Shown piece by piece: positions 6,111 through 15,622 of a stretch of 64,000 nt of DNA. Origin of the DNA: GCA-002708315 sp964460905. GTDB taxonomy: Bacteria; Bacteroidota; Bacteroidia; Bacteroidales; F082. The notes under the pieces were generated by a model. It saw only the letters and a list, made by a program, of their open reading frames with translations. It had not been told where the DNA came from and did no database searches. The stretch is taken from NCBI GenBank assembly GCA_964460905.1, contig CAYWRM010000002.1, forward strand, positions 1 through 64,000, written 5' to 3'. The translations under genes were made by a program, and so were the position numbers. How positions within the stretch are numbered: position 1 is the stretch's first letter; every line of letters starts with the position of its first letter.

Positions 6111-9077
6111 CTACATATTTTTAACAATCAATTTTTCCAATTCCTCTATTTTAATTGGTTTGGTAATATAATCATTGCAACCAACAGCAATTGCTTTTTC
6201 ACTATCTCCTTTTATGGCAAAGGCTGTTTGTGCAATTATTATCATGTCTTTGTTGAATTCTCTGATTTTCCTAGTTGCTTCATAACCATTCATTTTAGGT
6301 AACTGAATATCCATCAGCACCAAATCAATGTCAGTGTTATTACGGCAGGCTTCAACGGCTTCTGCCCCCGTTCTTACTTTTAAAATCTTGTTTGCAAATT
6401 TTTGGACAATAATCGAAATAAACTCTTCCGATGCTTCATCATCTTCAACAATTAATACTTTCAAATTATTTATCGATGACAATTCAATGGGATGTGAAAT
6501 TTCATGCCTGTCGATATTTTCAATTTTTATTTGGGGTTGGTATGGAAGCGTAAAATAAAATGTACTTCCTCCTTTTTTTCCAGCAGTCAGGTTCTCTTCT
6601 TCCGATTCCACCCAAATTTTACCACCAAGCATTTCTACATAAGCTTTTGAAATAGATAAGCCCAATCCTGCTCCCTGTCGTGCCAGTTTATCTTCAATAT
6701 CAGCTTGTATAAACCTCTCAAAGATGGCTTCCTGTCTTCCTGTTGGAATACCTATTCCAGTATCTTTTATGTAAAACTCCAATTCGGGAAGCTCACTATC
6801 CTTTTTTAGGTTATAGCCCAATTCTATGGAGCCTTTTTCACTGTATTTGATAGCATTTTTTACAAGATTAGTCAATATCGCATAAACTTTCTCACGGTCG
6901 GTTTTAATGATTGCTTCCTTTGAAGGTAAAGAATTTAAGAATGAAAATTGCATACCTTTTCCTTCAATATCGGGTTTGAAGAAAGTATAAATATATTCTA
7001 TTTGCTCGTTAATATTTGATAACTGTATATTAACTTCCATTTGCCCTGATTCTATTTTCGAAATATTAACAATATCATTTATGATGTTGAGCATCCGGGC
7101 TCCTCCTTTTTCGATGATGTCGATATACTTTTGCTGCTGTTTGCCGGTTAGGCCACGTTCTTTCAACAATTTGGAAAAACCAAGAATGCCATTCATGGGT
7201 GTTCGGATCTCGTGGCTCATATTGGCAAGGAAGGCAGATTTCAGGCGATCGCTTTCTTCAGCATGTTCTTTAGCTTTTATAAGCTCCTCTTTCACGTAAA
7301 ATTCTGTTGTTATATCTTTAAAAGTACAGAAGGTTTGTTTAATACTACCATTGGGATTATAACCAACTATACCCTCGAAAGCAATGAATAAATAATTTCC
7401 TTGTTTATGCTTAATCTTAAATTGTACATTATGAATAAATCCATTTTTTTTAAAATTAGAAAAATTCTTTCTAAAATGTTCAACAAAATCTGGGTGTAAA
7501 AAATCGCCAAACCAATTCCCAATTATTTCTTCACGTGTATAGCCAAGAGTTTTAATCCATGTTGGATTTATATCAATAAAATTTCCATTATTATCAAGTG
7601 ATTGATAAGACAAAGGCGCATTTTCGTATAGCGCTTTATATTTTTTCTCACTCTCTTCAACTTTTTCTTTAGCTTTATTCAATTCTGCATTAATTTGTTT
7701 AATATGCTCAACACTCTCATTCAGTTCTTTGTTTAATACAACGTACTCTTTATTTTGAGAAGCTAGTTCCTCGTTTAGAATTTGTAGTTCTTGTTCTGTT
7801 TTTTTACGATGAATAGCCAGGCTAATTTGGCTGGAGATAATTTCAAGCAGTTCTTTATCCGATTCGTTAAAAGCGTTTTTATCGGTATAGCTTTGAGTGA
7901 CCATAGCGCCAGTTACTTTTTCGCTAACTTTAAGAGGGATACCAAGCCATATAAGCGAATCTGTTCCATGTAGTTCTATTTTACCAGCTTTTTCAAGTTC
8001 CGTTAGTTTATCCAAATTTGCCAGCAATGATTTTTCTGTTTCAACCACATAACGAGTAATTGTTTTGGCTGCTGGAAAAGTAATAAATTTATCAAAACTA
8101 TCTCTATAGTAAGGTAGAGAAAAAGTATCTGTTTTTTCATCATATAAAGCCACGAAAAAGTTGGATGTATCAATAATTGTCCCCATTTCTTCACTTATGA
8201 TACCAATTAATTCACCAAGATTGTTGGTGGTAAGTACTGCATTAGTGATATTGTACAATATTTTTTGAACTTTTTCTGCCCTTTTACGTTCGGTGATGTC
8301 ATGAGAAATGTTGAGTAGGTGTGGTTTAGCATTTAAATAAATTATGTTAGCTGATGATAAGCCATTTTTAAAATCTCCAGTTTTTGTACAAAACAGAGAT
8401 TCAAAATTTTTGATAATCCCTTTTTTATTTAACCCTCTTATTAATCGGCTTCTATCATCTGGGTTTGCCCAAATATTAAGTTCGAGTGAATTTTTACCAA
8501 TTACCTCATTAGGTTGATATCCCATAATATCCATAAAACCTTTGTTTGCTTCTACAAAAACTCCGTCTTCTATTCTACTAATAGTTATTGCATCTGGGTT
8601 GGTAGCAAATGCTTTACGAAATTTTTCTTCACTTTCTTTTAATTTTTCTTCTACTTTTTTACGTTTGGTGATATTTCGTATAACAACATGAATTATAGGT
8701 TTGCCTTTGAGTATATATTTACATGGGGTGGCTTCAGCCCAAAAAAAGGAACCATCTTTTTTAATAAACTTTGTTTCAACTTTCGATATACCTTTTTCAT
8801 TAACAGTCTTTAACACCCTACTGGAATGTTGTAGTTCTTCATTAGTATGTAATTCAAATATGGTTTTTTTAAGTAATTCCTCTTTTTGATAGCCAAACTC
8901 TTTAATAGCAGCGTTATTGACATCAATAATACTCATGTCTAAATCATGGATAATAATTGAATCTGGTGAGAACTGAAACATTTGTCGATACCTTTCTTCA
9001 TTCTCAAATGATTTACACTTTTTCCTAAGAAGTCCAACTTCTTGTTCTAGTTCATGATAGGTTGGTTTTCTCTTCAT
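6111..9077 (-). CDS. Cytoplasmic hybrid histidine kinase PAS-PAS-GAF-PAS-HisKA-HATPase-receiver
   Basis: 988 residues without membrane segments. In order: PAS (about 22-140, with FSPDSIIIHDLD), PAS (about 150-265), GAF (about 275-420), a coiled coil rich in E/K/N (about 420-480), PAS (about 485-600, with YENAPLSYQSLD), HisKA with the acceptor His near 622 in NMSHEIRTPMNG, HATPase, and receiver with Asp923 in LVLMDIQLPKMNG. The kinase and receiver halves match those of the neighbouring membrane kinase residue for residue over roughly 370 positions, with identical lengths between motifs. No output-domain response regulator is adjacent, so the output is through an unlinked phosphotransfer protein or none. 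PAS and GAF domains suggest small-molecule or redox input; no cofactor-binding residue is diagnostic. Confidence 0.92.
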   Translation of the reverse strand: MKRKPTYHELEQEVGLLRKKCKSFENEERYRQMFQFSPDSIIIHDLDMSIIDVNNAAIKEFGYQKEELLKKTIFELHTNEELQHSSRVLKTVNEKGISKVETKFIKKDGSFFWAEATPCKYILKGKPIIHVVIRNITKRKKVEEKLKESEEKFRKAFATNPDAITISRIEDGVFVEANKGFMDIMGYQPNEVIGKNSLELNIWANPDDRSRLIRGLNKKGIIKNFESLFCTKTGDFKNGLSSANIIYLNAKPHLLNISHDITERKRAEKVQKILYNITNAVLTTNNLGELIGIISEEMGTIIDTSNFFVALYDEKTDTFSLPYYRDSFDKFITFPAAKTITRYVVETEKSLLANLDKLTELEKAGKIELHGTDSLIWLGIPLKVSEKVTGAMVTQSYTDKNAFNESDKELLEIISSQISLAIHRKKTEQELQILNEELASQNKEYVVLNKELNESVEHIKQINAELNKAKEKVEESEKKYKALYENAPLSYQSLDNNGNFIDINPTWIKTLGYTREEIIGNWFGDFLHPDFVEHFRKNFSNFKKNGFIHNVQFKIKHKQGNYLFIAFEGIVGYNPNGSIKQTFCTFKDITTEFYVKEELIKAKEHAEESDRLKSAFLANMSHEIRTPMNGILGFSKLLKERGLTGKQQQKYIDIIEKGGARMLNIINDIVNISKIESGQMEVNIQLSNINEQIEYIYTFFKPDIEGKGMQFSFLNSLPSKEAIIKTDREKVYAILTNLVKNAIKYSEKGSIELGYNLKKDSELPELEFYIKDTGIGIPTGRQEAIFERFIQADIEDKLARQGAGLGLSISKAYVEMLGGKIWVESEEENLTAGKKGGSTFYFTLPYQPQIKIENIDRHEISHPIELSSINNLKVLIVEDDEASEEFISIIVQKFANKILKVRTGAEAVEACRNNTDIDLVLMDIQLPKMNGYEATRKIREFNKDMIIIAQTAFAIKGDSEKAIAVGCNDYITKPIKIEELEKLIVKNM

Positions 9078-9136
9078 TAAGTTCGTGTTTTCTTATTTAA
9101 CAGTCCTGCTAATATGTATAATTACTAGTAATCCAT

Positions 9137-9144
9137 CAAAAATA
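9137..9144 (-). promoter_or_regulatory. Candidate -7 box (TATTTTTG) for the PAS/GAF kinase gene
   Basis: The minus strand reads TATTTTTG, matching TAnnTTTG, about 60 bp upstream of the kinase start codon. A matching -33 element is not clear. The motif is short and AT-rich. Confidence 0.3.
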
Positions 9145-9256
9145 CAACTATTTAATATATTATTAAATGATGGGGAATAGATAGCGAACAGATACCTTTC
9201 TATTCATGTGGAAAAAAAGGACAAGGGACTAAGAAATGGACTTACAAAATAGAAAT

Positions 9257-12200
9257 CTACTCTTCACCAACTTTCACTCTCAACCCACTCGAATGCGCAG
9301 CGAACTCAGGTGCATACATACTTTGTATGGTTGCGATACCATTAGTAAAATCACCCTTTTGCGTTATAAACATTGGGTATTCAAGCACATATGTTCCTTT
9401 TTGCAGTTGACGGATGAAAAAATCGGTGCTTACATTGGTAATGTTTTTGTAATACCATAATCCACCTTCATAAGTGTAACCTGAGGTTGGTGCTACAGGT
9501 TCAAAAGTAGTTGCACGCATATCTTCCAAATGAATATATTCCATATTCCTATCGGTAGTAATAATTAATCTGGCTACTACTTTATCACCGGTTTTCAATA
9601 TCTGATTAGGTTCAATAGCAACCAATACAATACCTTCATCGGTAAGCTTTTCAACATACAATTTTTTGCTTATGGACAATGGTGAATCATGTGATTCTAT
9701 CTTATCCATATCTTCAAAATACTGCCAATATGCAGCTCCCCAGGCAATATTATTGTTGGGATTAGTTACCGAAATATTGGCAAACTCTTTCGTAATCTCA
9801 TCTCCTGACCATGATGTGCTGAAATACCCGGTTCCGGCTTCAGCCTGGATATCAGGGTTACCCTTTACATCAACGGTTTGGTTTCCTACAGTAATATCAA
9901 CTAGGTTGTTGTTTTCAAGATCGTTATTACCATACATCAACAGGGCAAAAACTGCTTCGGCTGTAGCCGATGAAGTCTTCCAGTGTTGGGTTTGTTTCTG
10001 TTTAAGCAGCCAAATTTTAAGTTGCTCAATTATTGTTGGATTATTATCCAGCTCAACCATTGTTTCTATCATCATCGCCTGTGTTTCAACAGGTGCCTGA
10101 TACCAGTTCCAGCCGGCATCCATTCGCCAGTACATGCCCATTTCTTTGTTGTAAAGCGATCGTTCCTTAAGTGAACGGATAATAGCTTCTGATTTATTAC
10201 GATGACCAAATTTATTGAGAGTTAAAGCAATCATCCCTTGCAATAAATTTGATTGTTTTAGCCAGTATTTCTTTTCCTGACCAATATAATAATCAAATGC
10301 TTCTTTAGATTTTTCGGGAATGGGAACTAGATCAACAAGCAAAGCCCTTAAATATAAATATTGTGTTTGTGAACTACGAATATGGTAGTTCTTCATCGAT
10401 TTGTAATTATTTTTCTTCAGTTCATTGTAATCGTCAACTATTTTATTATCTAACCATGATATGGCTCTTTTAATCATGCTAAAGCGCTTGTTATTGCCGG
10501 TAAGATCCAATACACCTTTGTGATGAAGTTTTGCTATACCAAGCACAATTGTTTGAGTAGTATTTCTGTCATCGCGCATTCCCTTAAACCAAGGCCATGC
10601 CCCTGATGGCAATTGAGCTGTGTGTAACCTGTTAAGTAAGGTTTCCTTTTGGTTAGCCAGTTGATTTATATCAAAAAGTATACTTATTCTACGTTTTTGT
10701 TCAGTTTCATTTTCAGCGTCCAACACCCAAGGTGAGGAAGCTAACAAAGTATTTTTAAGCGACTGGTTTTTTTCGAGATTTGAAAGAAAAGCATCGGGAG
10801 TAAGGTGTTTCCAACTTTCAAATACTGCCTTAATACCGGGATTCCTGTTTACAATAAATGATGATAATGAATTTGCAAAATAAGCATTAAACAAAGCCAC
10901 ATTACTTTTGTTTTTAGGCTCACTTAAGTAAGGCAATGCCTGAATTGCATACCATGCCGGGTTTGATGTAAACTCAATAGTATATCTGTAATTTTTTATA
11001 GATGAACTTTTATTTTCCGTCTGTGACAAACCATCGAGGGTGAAATTTACAGTACTTAAAGCACTCACATTCATAGGCATTGCGTTTGTAACCAACATCC
11101 TATTAGTTAACACCGGAAAAATCCTTTCTTCACCATCTGTGTAGGTGCCTGCTGAAGCTGTAATTTTGTACCCAATCATATTTATGTTGTCAGGGATGCT
11201 GATAGTCCAGCTAACAGGGGTGCTTTGTTTTGGTCCTATTGTATTTAGTTGAATATTTTCTTCAATGATTAATGATATTGTTTTCATTGAAATTGCATCA
11301 AAGAACTCAATATTTGTTTCTGCAACTATTTCATTATCTGTAAAGTTAATGACCTTTGCTGTGAATACTAAAGTATCTCCTTGACGCACAAATCTTGGAA
11401 CATTGGGGATGATCATTAGCTCTTTTTGCGATTTTATCTTTTTTTCAAGTGTGCCAACTTTTAGATCATCAGTATAAGCCAACATCATTACTTTCCATTC
11501 AGTAAGTGCATCGGGAGTGTCGAAACTAAATACTACATTTCCTAAGCTATCAGTTTTTAAATTTGGATAGAAGAAAGCTGTTTCGTTGAAGTTACTACGT
11601 AATGGAATAATTGCTTTTTGTTCATTGCTTTCTAATGGTTCCACCTCACCATTTTTATCAGCAGCAACTTCTTTGTCAATCTCAAGAGGATTAATTACTT
11701 CGTTAACAACTTCTGACTTGCGCATTCCACCATCCATTGTCCCCTGAACAAAATAATTGTTGCCTCTAAATTGATAGCCAAACCAATTAACCGATGGATA
11801 TTCAATATGTTTAACTTTATAGTATTTGGGTTCCTGATTAATTAGTGTTGATGAAAATGAAGTGTTAAATTGATTTGATTCCCATCGTGATGACTGTCTT
11901 TTATTATGGTAGAGGTTCATTTGCCAATTGGATGATCTAAAAACATCCAGCGATGCATCATACATTCCGGCAAGTAATTCTGCTGCTAATTTTTTACCAT
12001 TATTACCGCTTATTGTTACACTCCACTCTTCTTTGGTTCCCGGAGTTAGATGATTGCGAAAAGTACTTAGTTTAATATCAAGTTTTTTATTGGAGAACGG
12101 TACCGTAACATTAAGCTTTTTTGAGTAATACCGGTTGAATCGAACCATCGATATATTAATTGAGAAATTACCTCTATAAGCTTCTGTTACCGGAATATCA

Positions 12201-15200
12201 ATTATTTTTTGCCCTCTGCTAACAGTAATCCATTTTCTTTCAATTATCTCATGGCCATTAACAATTTCATACATCAAGAGTGATCTTTTGGCTGCAGAAC
12301 CAACAACAAGTTTAAGGGTTTCTCCGGGTTCTGCTACATTTTTATTTAATACAGCCCAATTGATCATATTTCCGGGCATTGTTCTCCCAGTAGTTGAAAA
12401 TACAGTAAAAAAGTGTTTGGTCTCAACCTGCTTTCCTGAGATGTCTTTTCCTTGGGCAACAATCATATATTCACCCGGCATTGATATATCTAAAAACCCC
12501 TTTTTAAATGAAGTTTGTCCAACTATGTTTATTTGTTTTTTGAAAATATTTTCTTTATGCCATGTATTTTTATCATCCTCATTTTTATAGATATCATGTG
12601 GAAATTTCTGCTTAAACTCATCCTCAGGAATAATATAAAAATCAGGTCGTGACCAACGCTGTTTATTTAATAAACGCATGGGGGGCGTTAGTTTGTAAAG
12701 GGATATTGTTGCATCAAAATTAATTGCTGTACCATTAAGATTAGTGGCTATTATTTTTTGATTATTAACAGCAGATAACTCAATTGCAGATGGAATTTCA
12801 AACGTAAGTATAACAGATTTATTTCCGAGCCTCACACTTGTATTTCCAGATTGTACTTCGCCTGTAATATCAATAACATCAATACTAATTTCATAGTAAA
12901 ATACTGGATCTGTTTTTGCCGGAATATCGTTATCAGGAATAGCTTCAAATTGAAATTCAAAAGTACCAGTACCATCTGACGAAGTTAGTGTTTCACCATT
13001 CGCAATTTCAATTTCCCGATTAAGGTTTGGTGGATACCATCTTTTGTTTCTATAGTAGTATGGCCATGGAAATACAGTTTTGCGAATAACCCTGTATCTC
13101 ACAGTTGCTCCATCAACAGCAATGCCAGAGTAACTTGTTGCCATTCCTGTAATTGTTACATTTTCTCCTAATTTTGGCTGACCTGCAACACTATCAAATA
13201 CTATTTCGAAAGTAGGGAGTTTATAATTTTCAACTAAAAATGAAACACGTCCGGTTTTGCATTTAATCGTCATTTGGCCGTTTAATCCTCCCAGAGGAAT
13301 AATAAATGCGCCATCAAATGCACCATTATTGTTTGTAGTAAATTTAGGGGTACTTATTTTTTTTCTGCTGGCATTAATAAATTCAATTTCGGTATCATAG
13401 TTTGTAAGTAATGTTACATTGTCTCCCAGCTCTTCTGTCACAATCCCTTTAAAGTAGACGGTTTGGCCCGGTCGGTAAACCGCTCTGTCAGTAAACAGAT
13501 ACGTATGAACTTTTGGCTTTTTGTTTTCCTTTTGTTTATAAAAGTTGAGATAATTTTCAGAGAAAAGTTGATTGCCATCTTTTTCAAACATAAATAAAAA
13601 TGTACCATAATTACTGGCGCTTATAGGCTCGATTTTGGCGTAACCGTATTTGTCAGTGGTTAGTTCGCTTATTTCCTTAATATTATATGTTTGACTTTGG
13701 TTGTTGTATTCGCGTTTGTAAATTGTTATATCAACATTACCAATACTTTTGCCGGTTTCACGGTTTATTGTCAACATATCGGTGTAACCACCAATTTTAT
13801 TGGCGTTGGTAATATAGCTGAGGTTTGTAATCCAAATTGGTTTATATTTAATGGTTTGTGATGATCGAAATAGCGAATCGTTTGACACAAAAATTATGTA
13901 ATACCCTTCATCAAGTTCCGGAATTTCTATTTCAACTGTATGCAATCGGTGATCGATAGTTTGGGGTAACTCCTGCTCCCACGATATTATTTCCTTTTGT
14001 TTCAGCTCTTTATCAAGTTGTTCTTTACGCCTATTTCTATTTGCATTTGCTTTAGGATCACCAGCTACAATTTTGAAGTGTAGCCTGTTAATATTCTGAA
14101 AACTAACAAGTGATAACAATGGTTGGTTAGGCATATGAGCACCTGATATGTCAAATCCAAAGTTAACCTGATTTATTTTTTCCAGTAGATTACGGCAATT
14201 GTTCGAACCATGAACATCAGGAAAATCATCCAAGGCAATTCTACAAATACTATCGGATAATATTAAATCAGGCTTGCTACTTTCACTGAAATCAGGAATA
14301 TAATTATTACCGGAAATATAGTATAGCTCTGCAAGCTTATGCGTAATTGATACATAAACCGGATGATTGTTATATTTTTCTGAAAGTCGCGTTAGAGCCA
14401 CAATATAATTACCCTTGTTAATTTTATCTTGTGACGAATTTTCATATACATATTGCAATCGTTTCAAATCGAGGTCAATCAATGCTTCAGTATTATTTTG
14501 GTCTAAATGAAAAGTCAATAATTTTTGAAATAGGTTTAACGTTTTTGATTGTGGAGAACTATAAGGACTGATTTTAAGATTAACAAAGTCAGGTGTTGAT
14601 GAAAAATAATCAGAACGATTAATGTATGAAGTATTGCCAATTTGCGAAAGCTTAATATCGGAGGAAGAAAAATACGAAAGTGCACGATTTGCAAGCAAAT
14701 CGAATAGAGAAGGCCATAAAGTGAAATTTGACGAATCACCTTGCATTAAAATTGCTTCATACTCATCTAGAGGAATTTGTTCAAGCTCTTTTTCATTTTC
14801 CAGCGATGCTACATAGAATAACTCAATTTCTCTATTTAATGTAATTGCATCCCATGTGTTAATGTCATTATTTTCAGCATCTAATAATTGTTGACGTTGA
14901 TTAACCTTCCATCTGTTAGTAGTATAGTAAGTATGATAAAGTTGAGCGATTAGCGATTGCAAAATTTGTTTTTCAGGTATCGATGCACTTGACAACTCAT
15001 TTTTTAAAGTGGAAATAGAATTAATAATATGGTCTTCCTGATAACTGCTTTGTAGGCTTAAACGGTATAATAACGACTTTATAACCTGTTGTGAAATTCC
15101 GTTATTCTTAGCAGACTTGTATATTTCGTCAATAATTGTTAATGCAGATTGTGGTTGTCCTTTTTGCGCAAAACTTTCAACCTTCTCCCATTGTTTATCA

Positions 15201-15295
15201 TATTCTCCATTATTATGTTTACCTTGAAAGCTACTAATAATAGTTATTGCAATAATTAATGCTAAATAGGATATTAGTTTTTTTAAGTTGTACAT
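9257..15295 (-). CDS. Bacterial alpha-2-macroglobulin family protein lacking the thioester motif
   Basis: About 2012 residues from an ATG at 15295; the frame extends two codons further to a TTG, which is less likely. An N-terminal hydrophobic stretch (LISYLALIIAITIIS) is a signal peptide, with no lipobox cysteine. The MG2-type segment with FTDRAVYRPGQTVYFKG lies near residue 600; the A2M domain with FFYPNLKTDSLGNVVFSFDT and ALTEWKVMMLAYTDD lies near 1235-1285; the alpha-barrel thioester domain spans roughly 1440-1850, and a C-terminal receptor-like domain follows (LEDMRATTFEPV). Where family members with a reactive thioester have C-x-E-Q after PYL, this protein has PYLSEPKNKSNVALFNAYF, so no thioester can form. 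Family members trap proteases in the periplasm or at the cell surface; here trapping would have to be by shape change alone, or the role is structural. It stands alone, divergent from metH. Confidence 0.9.
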   Translation of the reverse strand: MYNLKKLISYLALIIAITIISSFQGKHNNGEYDKQWEKVESFAQKGQPQSALTIIDEIYKSAKNNGISQQVIKSLLYRLSLQSSYQEDHIINSISTLKNELSSASIPEKQILQSLIAQLYHTYYTTNRWKVNQRQQLLDAENNDINTWDAITLNREIELFYVASLENEKELEQIPLDEYEAILMQGDSSNFTLWPSLFDLLANRALSYFSSSDIKLSQIGNTSYINRSDYFSSTPDFVNLKISPYSSPQSKTLNLFQKLLTFHLDQNNTEALIDLDLKRLQYVYENSSQDKINKGNYIVALTRLSEKYNNHPVYVSITHKLAELYYISGNNYIPDFSESSKPDLILSDSICRIALDDFPDVHGSNNCRNLLEKINQVNFGFDISGAHMPNQPLLSLVSFQNINRLHFKIVAGDPKANANRNRRKEQLDKELKQKEIISWEQELPQTIDHRLHTVEIEIPELDEGYYIIFVSNDSLFRSSQTIKYKPIWITNLSYITNANKIGGYTDMLTINRETGKSIGNVDITIYKREYNNQSQTYNIKEISELTTDKYGYAKIEPISASNYGTFLFMFEKDGNQLFSENYLNFYKQKENKKPKVHTYLFTDRAVYRPGQTVYFKGIVTEELGDNVTLLTNYDTEIEFINASRKKISTPKFTTNNNGAFDGAFIIPLGGLNGQMTIKCKTGRVSFLVENYKLPTFEIVFDSVAGQPKLGENVTITGMATSYSGIAVDGATVRYRVIRKTVFPWPYYYRNKRWYPPNLNREIEIANGETLTSSDGTGTFEFQFEAIPDNDIPAKTDPVFYYEISIDVIDITGEVQSGNTSVRLGNKSVILTFEIPSAIELSAVNNQKIIATNLNGTAINFDATISLYKLTPPMRLLNKQRWSRPDFYIIPEDEFKQKFPHDIYKNEDDKNTWHKENIFKKQINIVGQTSFKKGFLDISMPGEYMIVAQGKDISGKQVETKHFFTVFSTTGRTMPGNMINWAVLNKNVAEPGETLKLVVGSAAKRSLLMYEIVNGHEIIERKWITVSRGQKIIDIPVTEAYRGNFSINISMVRFNRYYSKKLNVTVPFSNKKLDIKLSTFRNHLTPGTKEEWSVTISGNNGKKLAAELLAGMYDASLDVFRSSNWQMNLYHNKRQSSRWESNQFNTSFSSTLINQEPKYYKVKHIEYPSVNWFGYQFRGNNYFVQGTMDGGMRKSEVVNEVINPLEIDKEVAADKNGEVEPLESNEQKAIIPLRSNFNETAFFYPNLKTDSLGNVVFSFDTPDALTEWKVMMLAYTDDLKVGTLEKKIKSQKELMIIPNVPRFVRQGDTLVFTAKVINFTDNEIVAETNIEFFDAISMKTISLIIEENIQLNTIGPKQSTPVSWTISIPDNINMIGYKITASAGTYTDGEERIFPVLTNRMLVTNAMPMNVSALSTVNFTLDGLSQTENKSSSIKNYRYTIEFTSNPAWYAIQALPYLSEPKNKSNVALFNAYFANSLSSFIVNRNPGIKAVFESWKHLTPDAFLSNLEKNQSLKNTLLASSPWVLDAENETEQKRRISILFDINQLANQKETLLNRLHTAQLPSGAWPWFKGMRDDRNTTQTIVLGIAKLHHKGVLDLTGNNKRFSMIKRAISWLDNKIVDDYNELKKNNYKSMKNYHIRSSQTQYLYLRALLVDLVPIPEKSKEAFDYYIGQEKKYWLKQSNLLQGMIALTLNKFGHRNKSEAIIRSLKERSLYNKEMGMYWRMDAGWNWYQAPVETQAMMIETMVELDNNPTIIEQLKIWLLKQKQTQHWKTSSATAEAVFALLMYGNNDLENNNLVDITVGNQTVDVKGNPDIQAEAGTGYFSTSWSGDEITKEFANISVTNPNNNIAWGAAYWQYFEDMDKIESHDSPLSISKKLYVEKLTDEGIVLVAIEPNQILKTGDKVVARLIITTDRNMEYIHLEDMRATTFEPVAPTSGYTYEGGLWYYKNITNVSTDFFIRQLQKGTYVLEYPMFITQKGDFTNGIATIQSMYAPEFAAHSSGLRVKVGEE

Positions 15296-15332
15296 ATACA
15301 ATTTCTTTGTTTTATTCTAAATCTTGATTTTA

Positions 15333-15340
15333 CAAATATA
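15333..15340 (-). promoter_or_regulatory. Candidate -7 box (TATATTTG) for the macroglobulin gene
   Basis: Minus-strand TATATTTG, a full match to TAnnTTTG, about 38 bp upstream of the ATG, which would give a leader of about 30 nt. A second copy of the same octamer lies at 15352-15359. No convincing -33 TTTG was found. Confidence 0.4.
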
Positions 15341-15370
15341 ATGCCATATTCCAAATATAAATTTTTATTC

Positions 15371-15378
15371 TATATTTG
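15371..15378 (+). promoter_or_regulatory. Candidate -7 box (TATATTTG) for the riboswitch-metH transcript
   Basis: TATATTTG, matching TAnnTTTG, lies about 50 bp upstream of the SAM riboswitch, so transcription from it would include the whole aptamer. It is back-to-back with the macroglobulin promoter box. No -33 TTTG is apparent. Confidence 0.4.
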
Positions 15379-15426
15379 CCGGGTATTTCAGTTCCTCTTG
15401 CTAAAATAGCATACCTGAGGCTTCTT

Positions 15427-15542
15427 GATTTATAAAGAAGGGTGGAGAGATTAGGCTCTGCGAAACCCTGGCAACCTTCTTGCAAAGGAAAAGGTGCCAA
15501 TACCTAACTTTTCCGTTTAAGGCGGAGGGGAAATGATAAATT
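15427..15542 (+). promoter_or_regulatory. SAM-I (S-box) riboswitch
   Basis: The core matches the S-box consensus in order: AAGAAGGGTGGAGAGA (15435-15450), then GAAACCCTGGCAACC (15462-15476), then AAGGTGCCAA (15491-15500). A closing P1 helix can form between ATTTAT (15428-15433) and ATAAAT (15536-15541). The position 80 nt upstream of metH, a methionine-synthesis gene, is classical: S-adenosylmethionine binding lowers expression. Downstream of P1 there is no obvious U-tailed terminator, so control by blocking translation or by another platform is possible. Confidence 0.92.
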
Positions 15543-15622
15543 AAAGTGCAGTGTCAAATAAATCGTTAATTTTGGTTTTACCTGTGTATTTTATTGACAT
15601 GCATCATGTAAATTAATATTAT

